Origin: Golubevia sp. BC0850
Lineage: Eukaryota > Basidiomycota > Exobasidiomycetes > Golubeviales > Golubeviaceae
Direction of reading: 5' to 3'
NCBI GenBank assembly: GCA_012976225.1
Contig: JAAVVG010000007.1
Location: 744,001-808,000, forward strand
Length of the DNA: 64,000 nt
Numbering within the stretch: the first letter of the stretch is position 1; the number at the start of each line of letters is the position of its first letter. Both the position numbers and the translations under genes were made by a program. This document shows positions 54,353 through 64,000 of this stretch, piece after piece. The notes under the pieces are model-generated. The model searched no databases. It saw nothing but the letters and a program-made list of their open reading frames with translations, and was not told the origin of the DNA.

Positions 54353-57300
54353 TCAATCTTCTTCAGTGGCATGATAACCAGCTCTACGCATGGTTCCAAG
54401 AACTCTACGAGCTTGTGTAAGTTCTTTTTCGAGTTTGAGAACTTCGACTTGTTGTTCCATCTGAGAGGGAAAGGTGGAGGAGGATCAGCGAAGTTGTCGA
54501 ATTTTTTGTTGAGATCAAGAAAGTTCGAACAAGAAAAAGACTCACCTCTTTGACCTTGAATTCATGAGTAGCCATAGTAGAATAATCAGCATCGTTCTGA
54601 GACATCTGCTTATCAGTGATAGTCTTAACCTGTCTAACGAGAGCTTTACAAGCCTCAGTAACAGCTTTAGCAGCTCTTTCCAAACGATCTTGAGTTCTAG
54701 ACATGAATTCAGCTTTAACTCTTGAAGCAGCAACAAGTTGAGCAGTAGCAGCTGAGACTTCATTAGAAGCAACGATGAGTTGTTCCAAAGAATGAGAACC
54801 AGTGATAACTCCATCAGCAGCTTCGATTAACATGGTAGTAGCAAATGCAACAGCTCTAGCAGCAGAGATTAAACCTTCAGTCCAACGATTGTTCTTTTTG
54901 TAAAATTGTTGATTAGTAGAAGATCCTTTTCCTTGAGCTACGATTTCCTGTTGAGAATCAGTGGCTGCTTTGATCAAACCTCCGATGGCTCTGGTGATGG
55001 CTAAGGAAGCTTCTAGAATGGCGTCGTGGACTTGAAGATCTGTTGCACTAAATCTTCCTGAATCTCTTGGTCTTGAAAGGAGAGCTTGAAGTTTCTGAGT
55101 TGCCGCTTCGATGGCGGAGGCGGCGTTCATCATCTCTCTTTCGACGATGTCTCCGATATCTCCGTTAGCAGTTGCTAACATCGAATCTCCAGCTTTGACC
55201 ATTCCTTCGACGACCGAGCTCAGTGTTCCTAGTGCTCCGCGGGCTTCCATGTTCTGACGAGCGACGACGTCCCTTCTCTGAGCAGGGGCGACTCCAGCCA
55301 GACGATAAGATTGAAGGTTGGAGAAGAACTTGAGAAGGACGTCTCCGGTGGAACGACCTGTTGAGATGATCCTATCAGCTGCATCGTCGTTCTGAGCCAG
55401 TCTTGTGATGCCTTTGCTACTGATGAGGACGTCTGAGAGGGTTTGAGCCAGCTGATTGGCCTTCTTGATGACCTCGACGTGCTCTCCTCCTACTTCTTGA
55501 GAAAGATAGAGAGAGAAGACAGTGGCGAACTCATTTGAAGAGGAAACTCCCTTTTCGATCATGGAAAGAACGTATTCGGGAGTAGCTGTGTTGTTACCGG
55601 AGGATGATGGAGATTCCAACTCGTAGAGAGCGTCGTCGACTTTCTCCACGCAGGCTTGAAGAATGGAATCGATGATGGCATTGAGCTTCTTCGAGTTGTC
55701 GAGAATGAGAGTGTCAATTTGAGCGTTGACTGCATCGTCATTAACCCCTTGGGACTGTAGAGTGGAGGGAAGGAGGAGTCGAGGTGAGCAAAGTTGGCAC
55801 AAAGCCCAGGCAGAACTTCGGCACATCAACTCACCATTTGCAAGTCACTCATCTGCTTGATAGTACTATCCATTCCCTCTTGCATAATCATCAATTCAGA
55901 GTCTTTCTCCTCTCTCATCCTAGCGAGTTCAGCATCCTTCTCATGAAGTTGCCTAGCAAGATCATCTTCACTTCCACGTTTCTCTCTGAGAGCTTCTTCA
56001 AGTTCAGCGATCTGTCGATTCAGAGTTCCCATCATTCCAGAGACTTCTGAGGATTTGGCTCTGGTAGCATCTTCAGCTCGTTCGTTAGCGAACATGAGGT
56101 CTCGCTTGAGTCGATCGAATTCTTCCTTTTGGGACTGCGAGAAGGAGACAAGAAAGGAGATTCGAATCAGCAGAATTTCAGATCGAATCGACGAGGGAGG
56201 ATTCAATTGAACGTTCCCCTATTTAACTCACAGCCTTGATCCTATCCAAATCGAACCTAGCTCTATCCCTTTCTCTAATCATATCCGCCAATTCCAAATT
56301 CTTAGCTTTAACATCTCTTTCCATTCTCTCCATTTTATCCACAGCTTCCTGAGCACTTCCAGCTTTGATTTGCATTTGTTTGTATTTAGCCAACATATCC
56401 AAATGTTCAGTTCTAAGTTGACTATAAAGTTTAGCCAGCGCTTCATATTTATTTCTCCAAAGAGTAACCTGATCTTGAAGTTGTCTCAAAAGATCATCTT
56501 TAGAATTCAATTGAGCTTGTACATTCTGACCGATATTAGAAAGTTCGATTTCAAGAGCTTTAACTCTCTGATCGTACTGTTGTAAAAGCAATTGATCTCT
56601 TTCATATTGACCTCTCATTGCTAAAATCTCTCTTTCCAATTCCGCCACTCTACCAGAAGTGGCATGATCCATTTGAGATCTCATCAATTGTTCTTGAGCC
56701 AATCTTTGTTGTTCTGCTTGAAGTCTTTGTTGTTCTTCTAAATCTCTTGCTTGTTTAGCTGCTAAATCTGCTTGACGTTGTCTTTCTGCATCTTGTTGAG
56801 CTTTGAGATTGGCTTGTTGATCTTCGTATTGTTTCAAAAGTCTAGCTTGTTCGTCGATTTCTGCTTGAGAAGGTCCATCTGGAGTCGAAGGAGCTTTTGG
56901 AGCTGGAGTTCGACGCTGAGGCAGAGATGGTTCATCTGGTGAATCGAACAAGTTGGGTGGATCCTGAAAAAAAAGGGAAAGGAGATTGGACGGAAAAGAA
57001 AAGGAGGAGTTAGCATCAAATCTTACTTTCAGATCATAGTGAACTCTTGCTCATCTACTTCAAAACTTACATGATTCAATTTAGGAACATTGATCAAACT
57101 AGTCAAAAACTTCAAATTAGCACATTCATAATAAAACTTTCTCAAAGAATTGTGTTGTTGATTATACCTTCCTCTTAAAGGTTCCAATGCGTCCATGGCA
57201 TCAGTTCTACGATGCATAGCTCTCAACATCGAGGTTAAGAACTTATAAATCCCATAGCTCTCTTTGACTAAGGGAACTAGAGATGAAATCCTACATTCAT

Positions 57301-58696
57301 TGTTTGCTGAATTTCTGAAATGTGCGAAGACCAATTTCTGGAATTGTTCGATTTGATCTTGAAGGTTCATCAAATCCATTATAGTTTCGTAACTGAAAGA
57401 GGAGAAGAGCAGGGAGATTAGGAGGGGGGTGAGATAATTCTGAGAGGAAGGGCAACAAGAAGGGAAAGATGGACCCTTTGAAAAGGGCTTACCCTTCATC
57501 TGGATTATCAATGTTCTTCAAAGAAATATATTCCTCATATTCGAACAATCCATTGAATTCTTTATGATGTCTATGAAATCGAAGTTTGGCTAGAATGAAG
57601 GAAACGTAGGCTCGGATCAAAGCAGAGTAACCTGAGCGAGGTGGAAAGAATTGAGAGAAAGGATGGATTTGATCAGATTGACAAAGATTATAGCTATCGA
57701 TTGAGATATGATAAAGAATGATTTAAATGAAAGAAAAAGAATTTCAAGATACCAACCTCGCATGCTATCTTGTCCGACTGTACGAGCACAGGTTTCAAAC
57801 CATCCTACCTGAGCTTGAGCTTCTTTGAGGACCTATTTAAAGGTTCCAAGATAGAGAGAAAGGGTGAGAGAAAAGACAGGATCAGTAAAGACATGAGAAA
57901 AAAAGACCCCTGCTTTCCTTATCAGAAAGCCATCGTTCTCCCCAACCATCAGCTTCTTCCAACCTTCCTGTTTCCAAGAAAGGATCTTCTGCTTCCAAAG
58001 TATCTCCCTTGTCCCCATTTCTACCTCCCCTTAGCCCAAGTTGAACAGACTCCTCCAACCTCCCAAACGGAACAAAGGGTTCCTGAAAGATAGCTGAGGT
58101 TGAATTGCTGATCCTAGACTCACAATCTGATGACCTTCCTGTAAAACCTTATGAACCAAGATCAAAGCTTTGAAAGTTTGAACTTCATCACTCAAGATGG
58201 GCTGAACTCTTAATCCAGACCAAATGGATTGAGAAGTATGATAATCCCAAGTGAAGACGATACATTCTGAGATGAGAAGATTAGGGAGTGGGTGGAGAGA
58301 GGAGAGGAGAGGTTCAAGGTTTGAGTTAGTCAGACTTGGGATGATGCTTGGATGTGTGGAAATCTTTGATACTATTCAGATCCGAGATGGTTCCCTTGGA
58401 TAGGATAGGACAGGATAGGATAGGACAGGACCCTCATGGATCTATCTCTTAACTCACTTCTAACGTGTTTCTGTTTTGGAGCGGTTTCATCATTTGAAGT
58501 GGCCTTCTTAATGTTTAGAGATAGTTCATTCTCTGCCTTGTCTTTGTCAACAGGTCTGGTTGGAAGATGATCTTCAAATCTGGGCCTGAGAGGTTCAGCG
58601 AGGAAATCGTGGAAGGCGCAAGGATGAGCGAGCTGGTGAATCGAATGAATTCAAGTTGAGCTGAGATGGATGTTGAAATGAAGTTGTGACTTACAT
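54353..58696 (-). CDS. SLA2: SLA2/End4 (HIP1R) endocytic adaptor
   Basis: Links clathrin coats, membrane PtdIns(4,5)P2 and actin at endocytic sites. The probable start codon is split: AT ends exon 1 at 58695 and G begins exon 2 at 58585 (109-bp intron), giving MPRFEDHLPTRPVDKDKAEN. The N-terminal ANTH domain follows: LSLNIKKATSNDETAPKQKH, YHTSQSIWSGLRVQPILSDE, FKALILVHKVLQEGH, AYVSFILAKLRFHRHHKEFN and YECANLKFLTSLINVPKLNH. A Pro-rich hinge (RRTPAPKAPSTPDGP) precedes long Gln/Glu-rich coiled coils (56950-55830). The C-terminal THATCH/I-LWEQ actin-binding domain spans roughly 55750-54560, with ILEASLAITRAIGGLIKAAT, RWTEGLISAARAVAFATTML and EFMSRTQDRLERAAKAVTEA. The final exon ends RAGYHATEED. 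Full-length, about 1,050 residues. Confidence 0.92.
58398..58430. repeat. Pentanucleotide tandem repeat in an SLA2 intron
   Basis: Six TAGGA/CAGGA units arranged as two 15-bp blocks (TAGGATAGGACAGGA), inside an intron between ANTH-domain exons. Confidence 0.85.
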
Positions 58697-59205
58697 GATT
58701 GAAGATGAACTTGCTCAATCTACGTCAGCTGGATTTGGATTCAAGGATGATGAGGTTGGGTCTGGAACAAAGCTGTGAAGCTGAAGAAGAAGCGCTCGAG
58801 AAGATACAGTTAGTTGGATAGCCGAGAAGATACAGTTGGATAGCTCTCTCAACGACTTTCAAACACCCAATCTATCTTATTGTTTATCTCAAGTTAGTCG
58901 CAGTTTCTCTCTCATTCTCATTGAGTAGGACCTCAAGGAGAATTTCAAGGGGGCCTTTCAGAGGAATAGCTTGTACGAGGGGAGCTTGTACGAGGGGGAG
59001 GGGCCCAACTGATAAGCCGTTGGTTGTAAGCACACTCTCCCTCTCACCACTCCTAAATGATCGGGAGATCTTTGATTCTTTCTTTGGCTCTATTTCTAAG
59101 GTTAAGGGGTCTCAGAAGAATGAGTGTCAAGGGGTGTAATGAGGGGTTGTGGAGGAAGAGTTCTCTCGATCGCCTTCTCTTCCAGCCAACTTGAATGAAA
59201 ACCCA
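58697..59205. promoter_or_regulatory. Divergent region of SLA2 and the FIT2/SCS3-like gene
   Basis: About 510 bp, including the SLA2 5' UTR. Just before the FIT ATG is a four-codon upstream reading frame (59195-59209, ATG AAA ACC CAA TGA) whose stop overlaps the main ATG at 59206. Confidence 0.45.
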
Positions 59206-60818
59206 ATGAGTCAAAGTCCACGAATTTCACCAATTTCATCCCGAAGATCTTCTTCAGCAGTGAATAATTCGCATCCATTATCAGTTCCAGTTGCAGTACC
59301 AGTTCCGTTAGTAGTTTCAGATCCTCAAGGTAGATCCACAAGAACTGATACAATGTCGATCACAACTCCACAAAAAACGATTTTACCATTCAATCTTCTA
59401 CCTTATCATCTTCTATTCCTCTCTTTCGTTTCATCGATAGTAATTCTAGGAACTTTATACTCAATTCTAACAGGTTCCTATCTTTATAACGTTCAACAAA
59501 CTTCAATTTCTTCAACCTTTTCAACTTTCTCTTCTTATCAACATTCAACTCATTCTTATTCTTATAATAATCCAATCAAACCTACTTTCTATTTCTCAAG
59601 TAAGAAAAATTTCTTTAACGTTTATTTCGTCAAATTGGCTTGGTTTTGGACTTCTTTGGCAACTTTGATTCAAATCATTCTTTTAAGATCTGCTTCTACT
59701 AATCCTGCTTTAAATAGAAGTTTGGCAAAAGGTAAAGCTAAACAACAAGAAGATGAAGACGTGGAAATTGAATTGATGAATGGGGGAAATCGTCAGAATG
59801 TTACCAGTCCAGTCGCTATTTCTGTACTGAGATGGTTGGTGGCTACAGCTTGCTGGGGTGAGTTAGATGTTGGAAGCAGATGTCAAAATGATGAGGGATG
59901 GTTATTGATGACTATGTTGAGTTATTCAAGATGAGCAGATCAAGAGGGTTCAGCTCTACTTTCGACCTATGCCTCTCTCCCTATCACCAATTGCTAACTC
60001 TTGACTATCAAATTTTGTCTCTTTCATGATTTTCCGTCCTCACTTCAGCGTAAGTCCCTTCCCCCTCCCTTCTTCCCTTCTATCTCATCCCATTCTTTTC
60101 CCACCTCTCTGAACCCATTCCCACCTTTTTCCTTCCTTTCTCTACAGATCCTTCTCGATATGGTTCTTTGGTCCCTCATTAATGGAAAGAGCCTTAACCT
60201 TAACAGGAGGTCAATGTTTCCCACGAGATTCTCTAACAGGAAGAGAACTTCCAGGTCCAGTAGATGCCACTTTCTGTCGATCCAAAATCCCTTTGACTTC
60301 TGAATCTCATCCACATGTTTTCAGAACTGCTAATAAAGCTATTGGAGATTATCAGGTTGGTGGTATTAAAGCCGTTTGTGAGTTTCATCTATTTCTCTTC
60401 CCAACAAGACCCCCCTCTCTCTACTCAAAGAGATCACTGACCCTTTCGTCCTTTGCAACGGAAAATAGGGCAAGGTGGTCATGACATTTCAGGTCACACC
60501 TTTTTGCTAGTTCTTTCAATTCTATATCTTCTAGAAGAACTTTCACCATTTCTACCACATCTTTTACCTTCTTTTAGAAGTTATTTCCCAAGATCTATGT
60601 GGTCTACTTATAATCCATTCTCGAATAACAGTTCAACTTATAATGGTCAACCACCTAAAAGTTTATCAATGTTGGTGATTTTCTCGATATTAGGATTAAT
60701 TGGGATTTGGAGTTGGATGTTATTAATGACTGCCATCTTCTTTCATACTCCTTTTGAGAAAATCACTGGATTGGCAGTTGGGATTTTGGCTTGGTGGTTA
60801 TTACCTAAGGAAGCGTAA
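59206..60818 (+). CDS. FIT family ER membrane protein (FIT2/SCS3-like)
   Basis: Fat storage-inducing transmembrane protein; family members act in the ER as acyl-CoA diphosphatases and support lipid-droplet budding. Exon 1 (59206 to about 59858) has a Ser-rich N-terminus and hydrophobic helices (LLPYHLLFLSFVSSIVILGT, VKLAWFWTSLATLIQIILLR). Exon 2 (about 60145-60377) contains ERALTLTGGQCF and AIGDYQVGGIKAV. Exon 3 (about 60469-60818) starts GQGGHDISGHTFLLVLSILY, with the FIT2 GHDISGH signature holding a catalytic His, and ends with helices LIGIWSWMLLMTAIFFHTPF and ITGLAVGILAWWLLP. The first in-frame ATG is 59206; an upstream GTG is not used as a start. Confidence 0.88.
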
Positions 60819-61537
60819 ATTGAGAACTAACAGAAGGGAAGGAAGGGGGAAATGAAGTGACTTTGGTTAATACTAAAGTAAAAGGAGAGAACTTGTAAAT
60901 TTGATTCCCGTTTCTTTCAATGATAATAATGGTCTCTAGGTACAAAACCAATGCTCCAAATCTTGCTTCATCTGACTGTAAAGACCTTTCCTTCATCTTG
61001 TCGAGGTCTGACAGTTCGACCCACCTCCTCATGCCTCATGTGAGAGAGTGAATGGACAGAGGCGCATCGATTCGATTTGGTTGACCTTCTAAAGATTTCA
61101 GATCGGTATCTGTGTCCAAGTCTGGTAATCTAAAAGACTTGACCCAAATTGCGAGCGTGGCTCTGAAAGGAGCTATGATGTTGGTCTTCTCTCTTTCTCT
61201 TCAGCAAAGAGACCTTCTTCGGCTCCTTAACCTCGTCACCTGAACGTGACATTCCGGTCATCGTCGAGTAGAAAAGAGAAGAGGAGAAGAAAGCCTCTTT
61301 TGGTAGCTTTAGAGAAGAGAAAGAGAACTTGGAAGGCCCTTTCATCGCGAAGTTGCCTGATGGTAGAGACCTTCCTAGACCGTCGAGAGGGGATAAAGGG
61401 ATCAAGAACTTCTGAATGTGAACCTAAGTAGAAGGCTAGGCTTTGAGAATCTGGAACTGCCTTGTCAGTCCAAGATCGAAAAATCTGAAAGGTTTTCTTG
61501 GAGGTACAAATACAAAGAGGCTTGTCTTGAAAGACCA
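60819..61537. other. Convergent 3' flanks (FIT / TRAPPC2L)
   Basis: About 720 bp with overlapping short open frames on both strands (61236-61541 minus, 61246-61431 plus), none with a recognisable domain. Confidence 0.45.
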
Positions 61538-62447
61538 TCACCTCTTGAGTCCGGCTATCTTCTCCATAGTCTCTTCGAAGAGTTTGCTTTGAATTGGTTT
61601 CGATTCTAGTGGTTGCTGAGAGGCGGAAGTTGAAGCCGGAGATGGAGTCAAGAGATGAAATGGATTAGAAGTGTAGGATAAGTAGGCTGTTTGGATGGCC
61701 CTGAAGATCTGGTAGGTTCGAGATTGGAGGAAGGGACAAGGAAAAGGAAGATGATCAGGTATGTCAGAGATTTGAAGATAGTGGAATCGAAAGAGAGAAT
61801 CAAAAGGGAAAGAACTAGAGGCTGAAAAGGAGGCCTGATCCATCATATTCACTGTGATGACATCTATATCTTGAAGTACTCTGGAGGAAAGCTGAAACAT
61901 AAGAAGGATCTTCATTTTTGTACTGGTTTGATATCCATAGCTGGAAGTAAACGTTGAATTAGGGAGAGGAAAAAGAAGGTGAGCTAGAGAAAGTGATCAG
62001 ATCAAGGTCTTCAATGGGACAGAACTTACACTGCTAAGTCTTCCAAGCTGAATAGCAAGCCTAGATACTGTTGTAGCTGCCTATTGCTATTGACTGTATG
62101 TCAGAGGAAAGCGAGGGAAAGGGGTAAGACGGCTCAGCTAGAAACCAGGACAGGGTAGAAAGAAAAGAACCCTCAGACTGACCTCTCTCTTCAACCAAAT
62201 CCAAAGCGGAATGAGCAATGTACTGGAATTTTAGATCTGCATCTAGATCTGAAGTGAAAGATTGAGAGTGGGACTGTGATTGACTTGAGAACCTTCTGAG
62301 ATAGAGAGGCTGATTTTTGGACGAGATCAATGCGATGGCTTGCTAAGAGTAGCGTGGAATGAAGGGTAAAGGTTAGAGATGATCATTGTTACTGTTTAAG
62401 TCTTCTCATCTCCAAAAGCTACTCACAATTGGCAAAGTGGAATCCAT
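61538..62447 (-). CDS. TRAPP complex subunit TRAPPC2L/Tca17-like
   Basis: Small longin-fold (sedlin-like) subunit of the TRAPP tethering complex at the Golgi. Exon 1 starts at 62447 (MDSTLPI); after an intron, QAIALISSKNQPLYLRRF opens the longin fold and LKFQYIAHSALDLVEER follows, then YLGLLFSLEDLAVYGYQTST and KMKILLMFQLSS, then QIFRAIQTAYLSYTSNPFHL and the terminal FEETMEKIAGLKR. This order (ISS..PLYLR, KF.Y..H.ALD..EER, Y....NPF, F...M..I) is that of TRAPPC2/TRAPPC2L. TRAPPC2L is preferred because of the YLGLL..LEDLAVYGY segment. Insert segments between strands (Gln/Ser-rich; Pro/Ser-rich) are longer than in animals. Confidence 0.8.
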
Positions 62448-62566
62448 GACTAGCGCTGAAAGAGTGGAGACGAGGACGAAGGGACAATAAGGCAAGAACC
62501 CGAATTCATCTTATTCTTCCCTCCCCCACGGGATCCGCAAGTAACATCGATTAGATCTTAGTAAGG

Positions 62567-64000
62567 ATGAGTGGGTGAGTCAATCAATTCATTACTACCT
62601 CAGCCTCTACCGAATTCATTGGCTGACTGTGGGCAAACGATCCTCCTTCCTCATCCAATCTTTCTTCAGCTACAACAACTATGGTCAACCTGGCCAGCAA
62701 CAGCAACAGCAGCAGCCACAGGGGCCTACTCAGCCAAATGGAAATGCTTCCTACTCTAACTACGGTTATGGTGGTAACAATCCATCTCGTTAGTGCAGCG
62801 ATCCTCTGCTTCAACTTACCTTTCAGAGCCTTACCTCGATCTTTCCTCCTCTCCTCTCCTCTTCTCTCCACCAGTTCAAACTGCTCCTCAACCAACCGCT
62901 CCGGCCGCAGCTCAAGGTCAATCTGCTTTATCTAACGAAGCTCAACAGCGTCAATGGCATCTGCAGTGGCAGCAGGTGAGAAGGGCGAGAGCAGATTGAC
63001 ACAACCTGGTCTTCTTCCTACCTCTCCCTCCATCCTTTGAATCTCTGTTGAAGGCCGCTGACCCGCTCATTCTCCTTTCCTTTATTTCCTTTATTTCCTT
63101 GATCTATCAGTACTATGCTCAACAAGCTGCTGCTGCAGGTGCTACCGGTGGACAACAAACACCAGCAGCCAACCACAGTCAACCTGCTAGGCCTGCTCAA
63201 CAAGGTGCTCAACCGCCTTACCATCAACCGCAACCTCAACCTCAACAGCCACACCATTCTCAACAGCAATATGCAATTCAACATTCAAACCAGCCTCAAG
63301 CTCCACCTCAACAGCAGCAGCCAGCTTATGCTCAACAGCAACCTCAACAGCCTTACTACCAACAGCCTGTGAGTAGACGGAAAGTGGAGAGGCTTTGGTT
63401 GATGGTGGAGATGAAAAAAGTGATAGACGAGAAAAAATGTCTACAATGAAGGAGACACAAAGCGAGGAGTAGAAAGCGGAAGGATTGAATTCTCTCCCTT
63501 TCCCCTCCTCGCCACACTTCTTTCCTCAGACTCAACCTCAACAGCCAGCCTACCAACAAGCTCCTCCTGCTCCCCAGCACCAACCACAGCCTGCTTGGCA
63601 ATCTCAGCCTCAACCTCAAGCTCATCAACAAGGCTACTACGGACAGCAGCCTCAACCTGGAATGTCTCCTCCAACCGGACCTCCAGCCAAGCGTCAACGT
63701 TACGATGGACAGCCTGCTGCCTATCCAAATGGTGGTTCTCCGGCTCCTGCCTATTCTAATAACAGTCATCAGTATCCTCAACATCAAGCCCCACCTCAAC
63801 AGCAGCCTTTCTACGGATCAGGACCTCCTACTGGACCAGGTTCGCCCGCTCCTCCTCAGACGTACGGCTGGAATGCTAGTCCTGGACCCTCTGCCATCCC
63901 TCCATCTGCTCCTTCGGCTAGAGGTGGAAGAGGAGGTGCTGCAATCGGTGCTGCATCGAGAGGCGGAGGGAGAGGAGGTGCTTACGGTGGGCTTCCAATG
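62567..64000 (+). CDS. Gln-rich prion-like protein with RGG segment (partial)
   Basis: Start MSG at 62567, an intron with acceptor near 62670, then YNNYGQPGQQQQQQQPQG, SYSNYGYGGNNPSR, ALSNEAQQRQWHLQWQQ, YYAQQAAAAGATGGQQTPAA, long Gln/Pro/His tracts, TGPPAKRQRYDGQPAAYP and an RGG-like end, SARGGRGGAAIGAASRGGGR. Introns lie near 62790-62873, 62976-63111 and 63370-63531. The window ends inside the gene, so any folded RNA-binding domain lies beyond. Composition (Gln/Tyr/Gly plus RGG and a KRQR cluster) suggests an RNA-binding or condensate-forming nuclear protein. Family not identified. Confidence 0.65.

Overview
The window is nuclear DNA of a fungus, most likely a basidiomycete. Genes are dense and broken by many short introns (about 60-110 bp) with GTGAGT-like donors. 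The genes are fungal: KRE6/SKN1 glucan synthesis, a TrpG-TrpC-TrpF fusion, SLA2, RTA1-like and FIT/SCS3. I cannot place it to class with confidence. No prokaryotic features, tRNA or rRNA genes, CRISPR arrays, or LTR or virus-like elements were recognised.

Layout. 0.5-14.2 kb holds housekeeping genes: Rab5-type GTPase (-), Mei2-like RNA-binding protein (+), GH16 glucan-synthesis protein (-), SRP19 (-) and cytosolic prolyl-tRNA synthetase (-). 14.6-25.3 kb is the most unusual part. Two 1.4-kb arms of a large inverted repeat each carry a complete two-exon F-box gene. They flank a 7-kb spacer with an uncharacterised gene (+), the tryptophan-biosynthesis fusion TRP1 (-) and a JmjC oxygenase (+). 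25.3-35.5 kb holds a histone-fold (TAF3/TAF8-like) protein (-), an OPA3-like mitochondrial protein (+), CDK7/KIN28 (+) and a secreted aspartic protease (-). 37.5-44.8 kb holds alkaline phosphatase (+), an O-methyltransferase (-) and an RTA1-like membrane protein (-). One intron of the RTA1-like gene is made largely of an antisense piece of alkaline-phosphatase sequence. 45.4-48.0 kb is a divergent ribosomal pair, RPL35 (uL29) and RPS22 (uS8). 48.5-50.9 kb is a gene-poor block bounded by about 50-bp inverted repeats, read as a non-autonomous DNA transposon. It ends 100 bp before an N-acyl-D-amino-acid deacylase gene (+). The rest is a tubby/LURP-like protein (-), SLA2 (-), FIT2/SCS3 (+), a TRAPPC2L/Tca17 subunit (-) and a Q-rich RNA-binding-like protein (+) cut by the window end.

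No single pathway links the genes. Several serve membrane traffic (Rab5, SRP19, SLA2, TRAPPC2L, FIT2), and many neighbours are divergent pairs sharing 100-500 bp promoters. The most notable observations are the F-box inverted duplication, whose core looks identical while its edges have diverged; the alkaline-phosphatase fragment inside a neighbour's intron; the TIR element; and a probable SLA2 start codon split by an intron. Exon borders were read by eye from splice signals and reading frame; no alignments were run.
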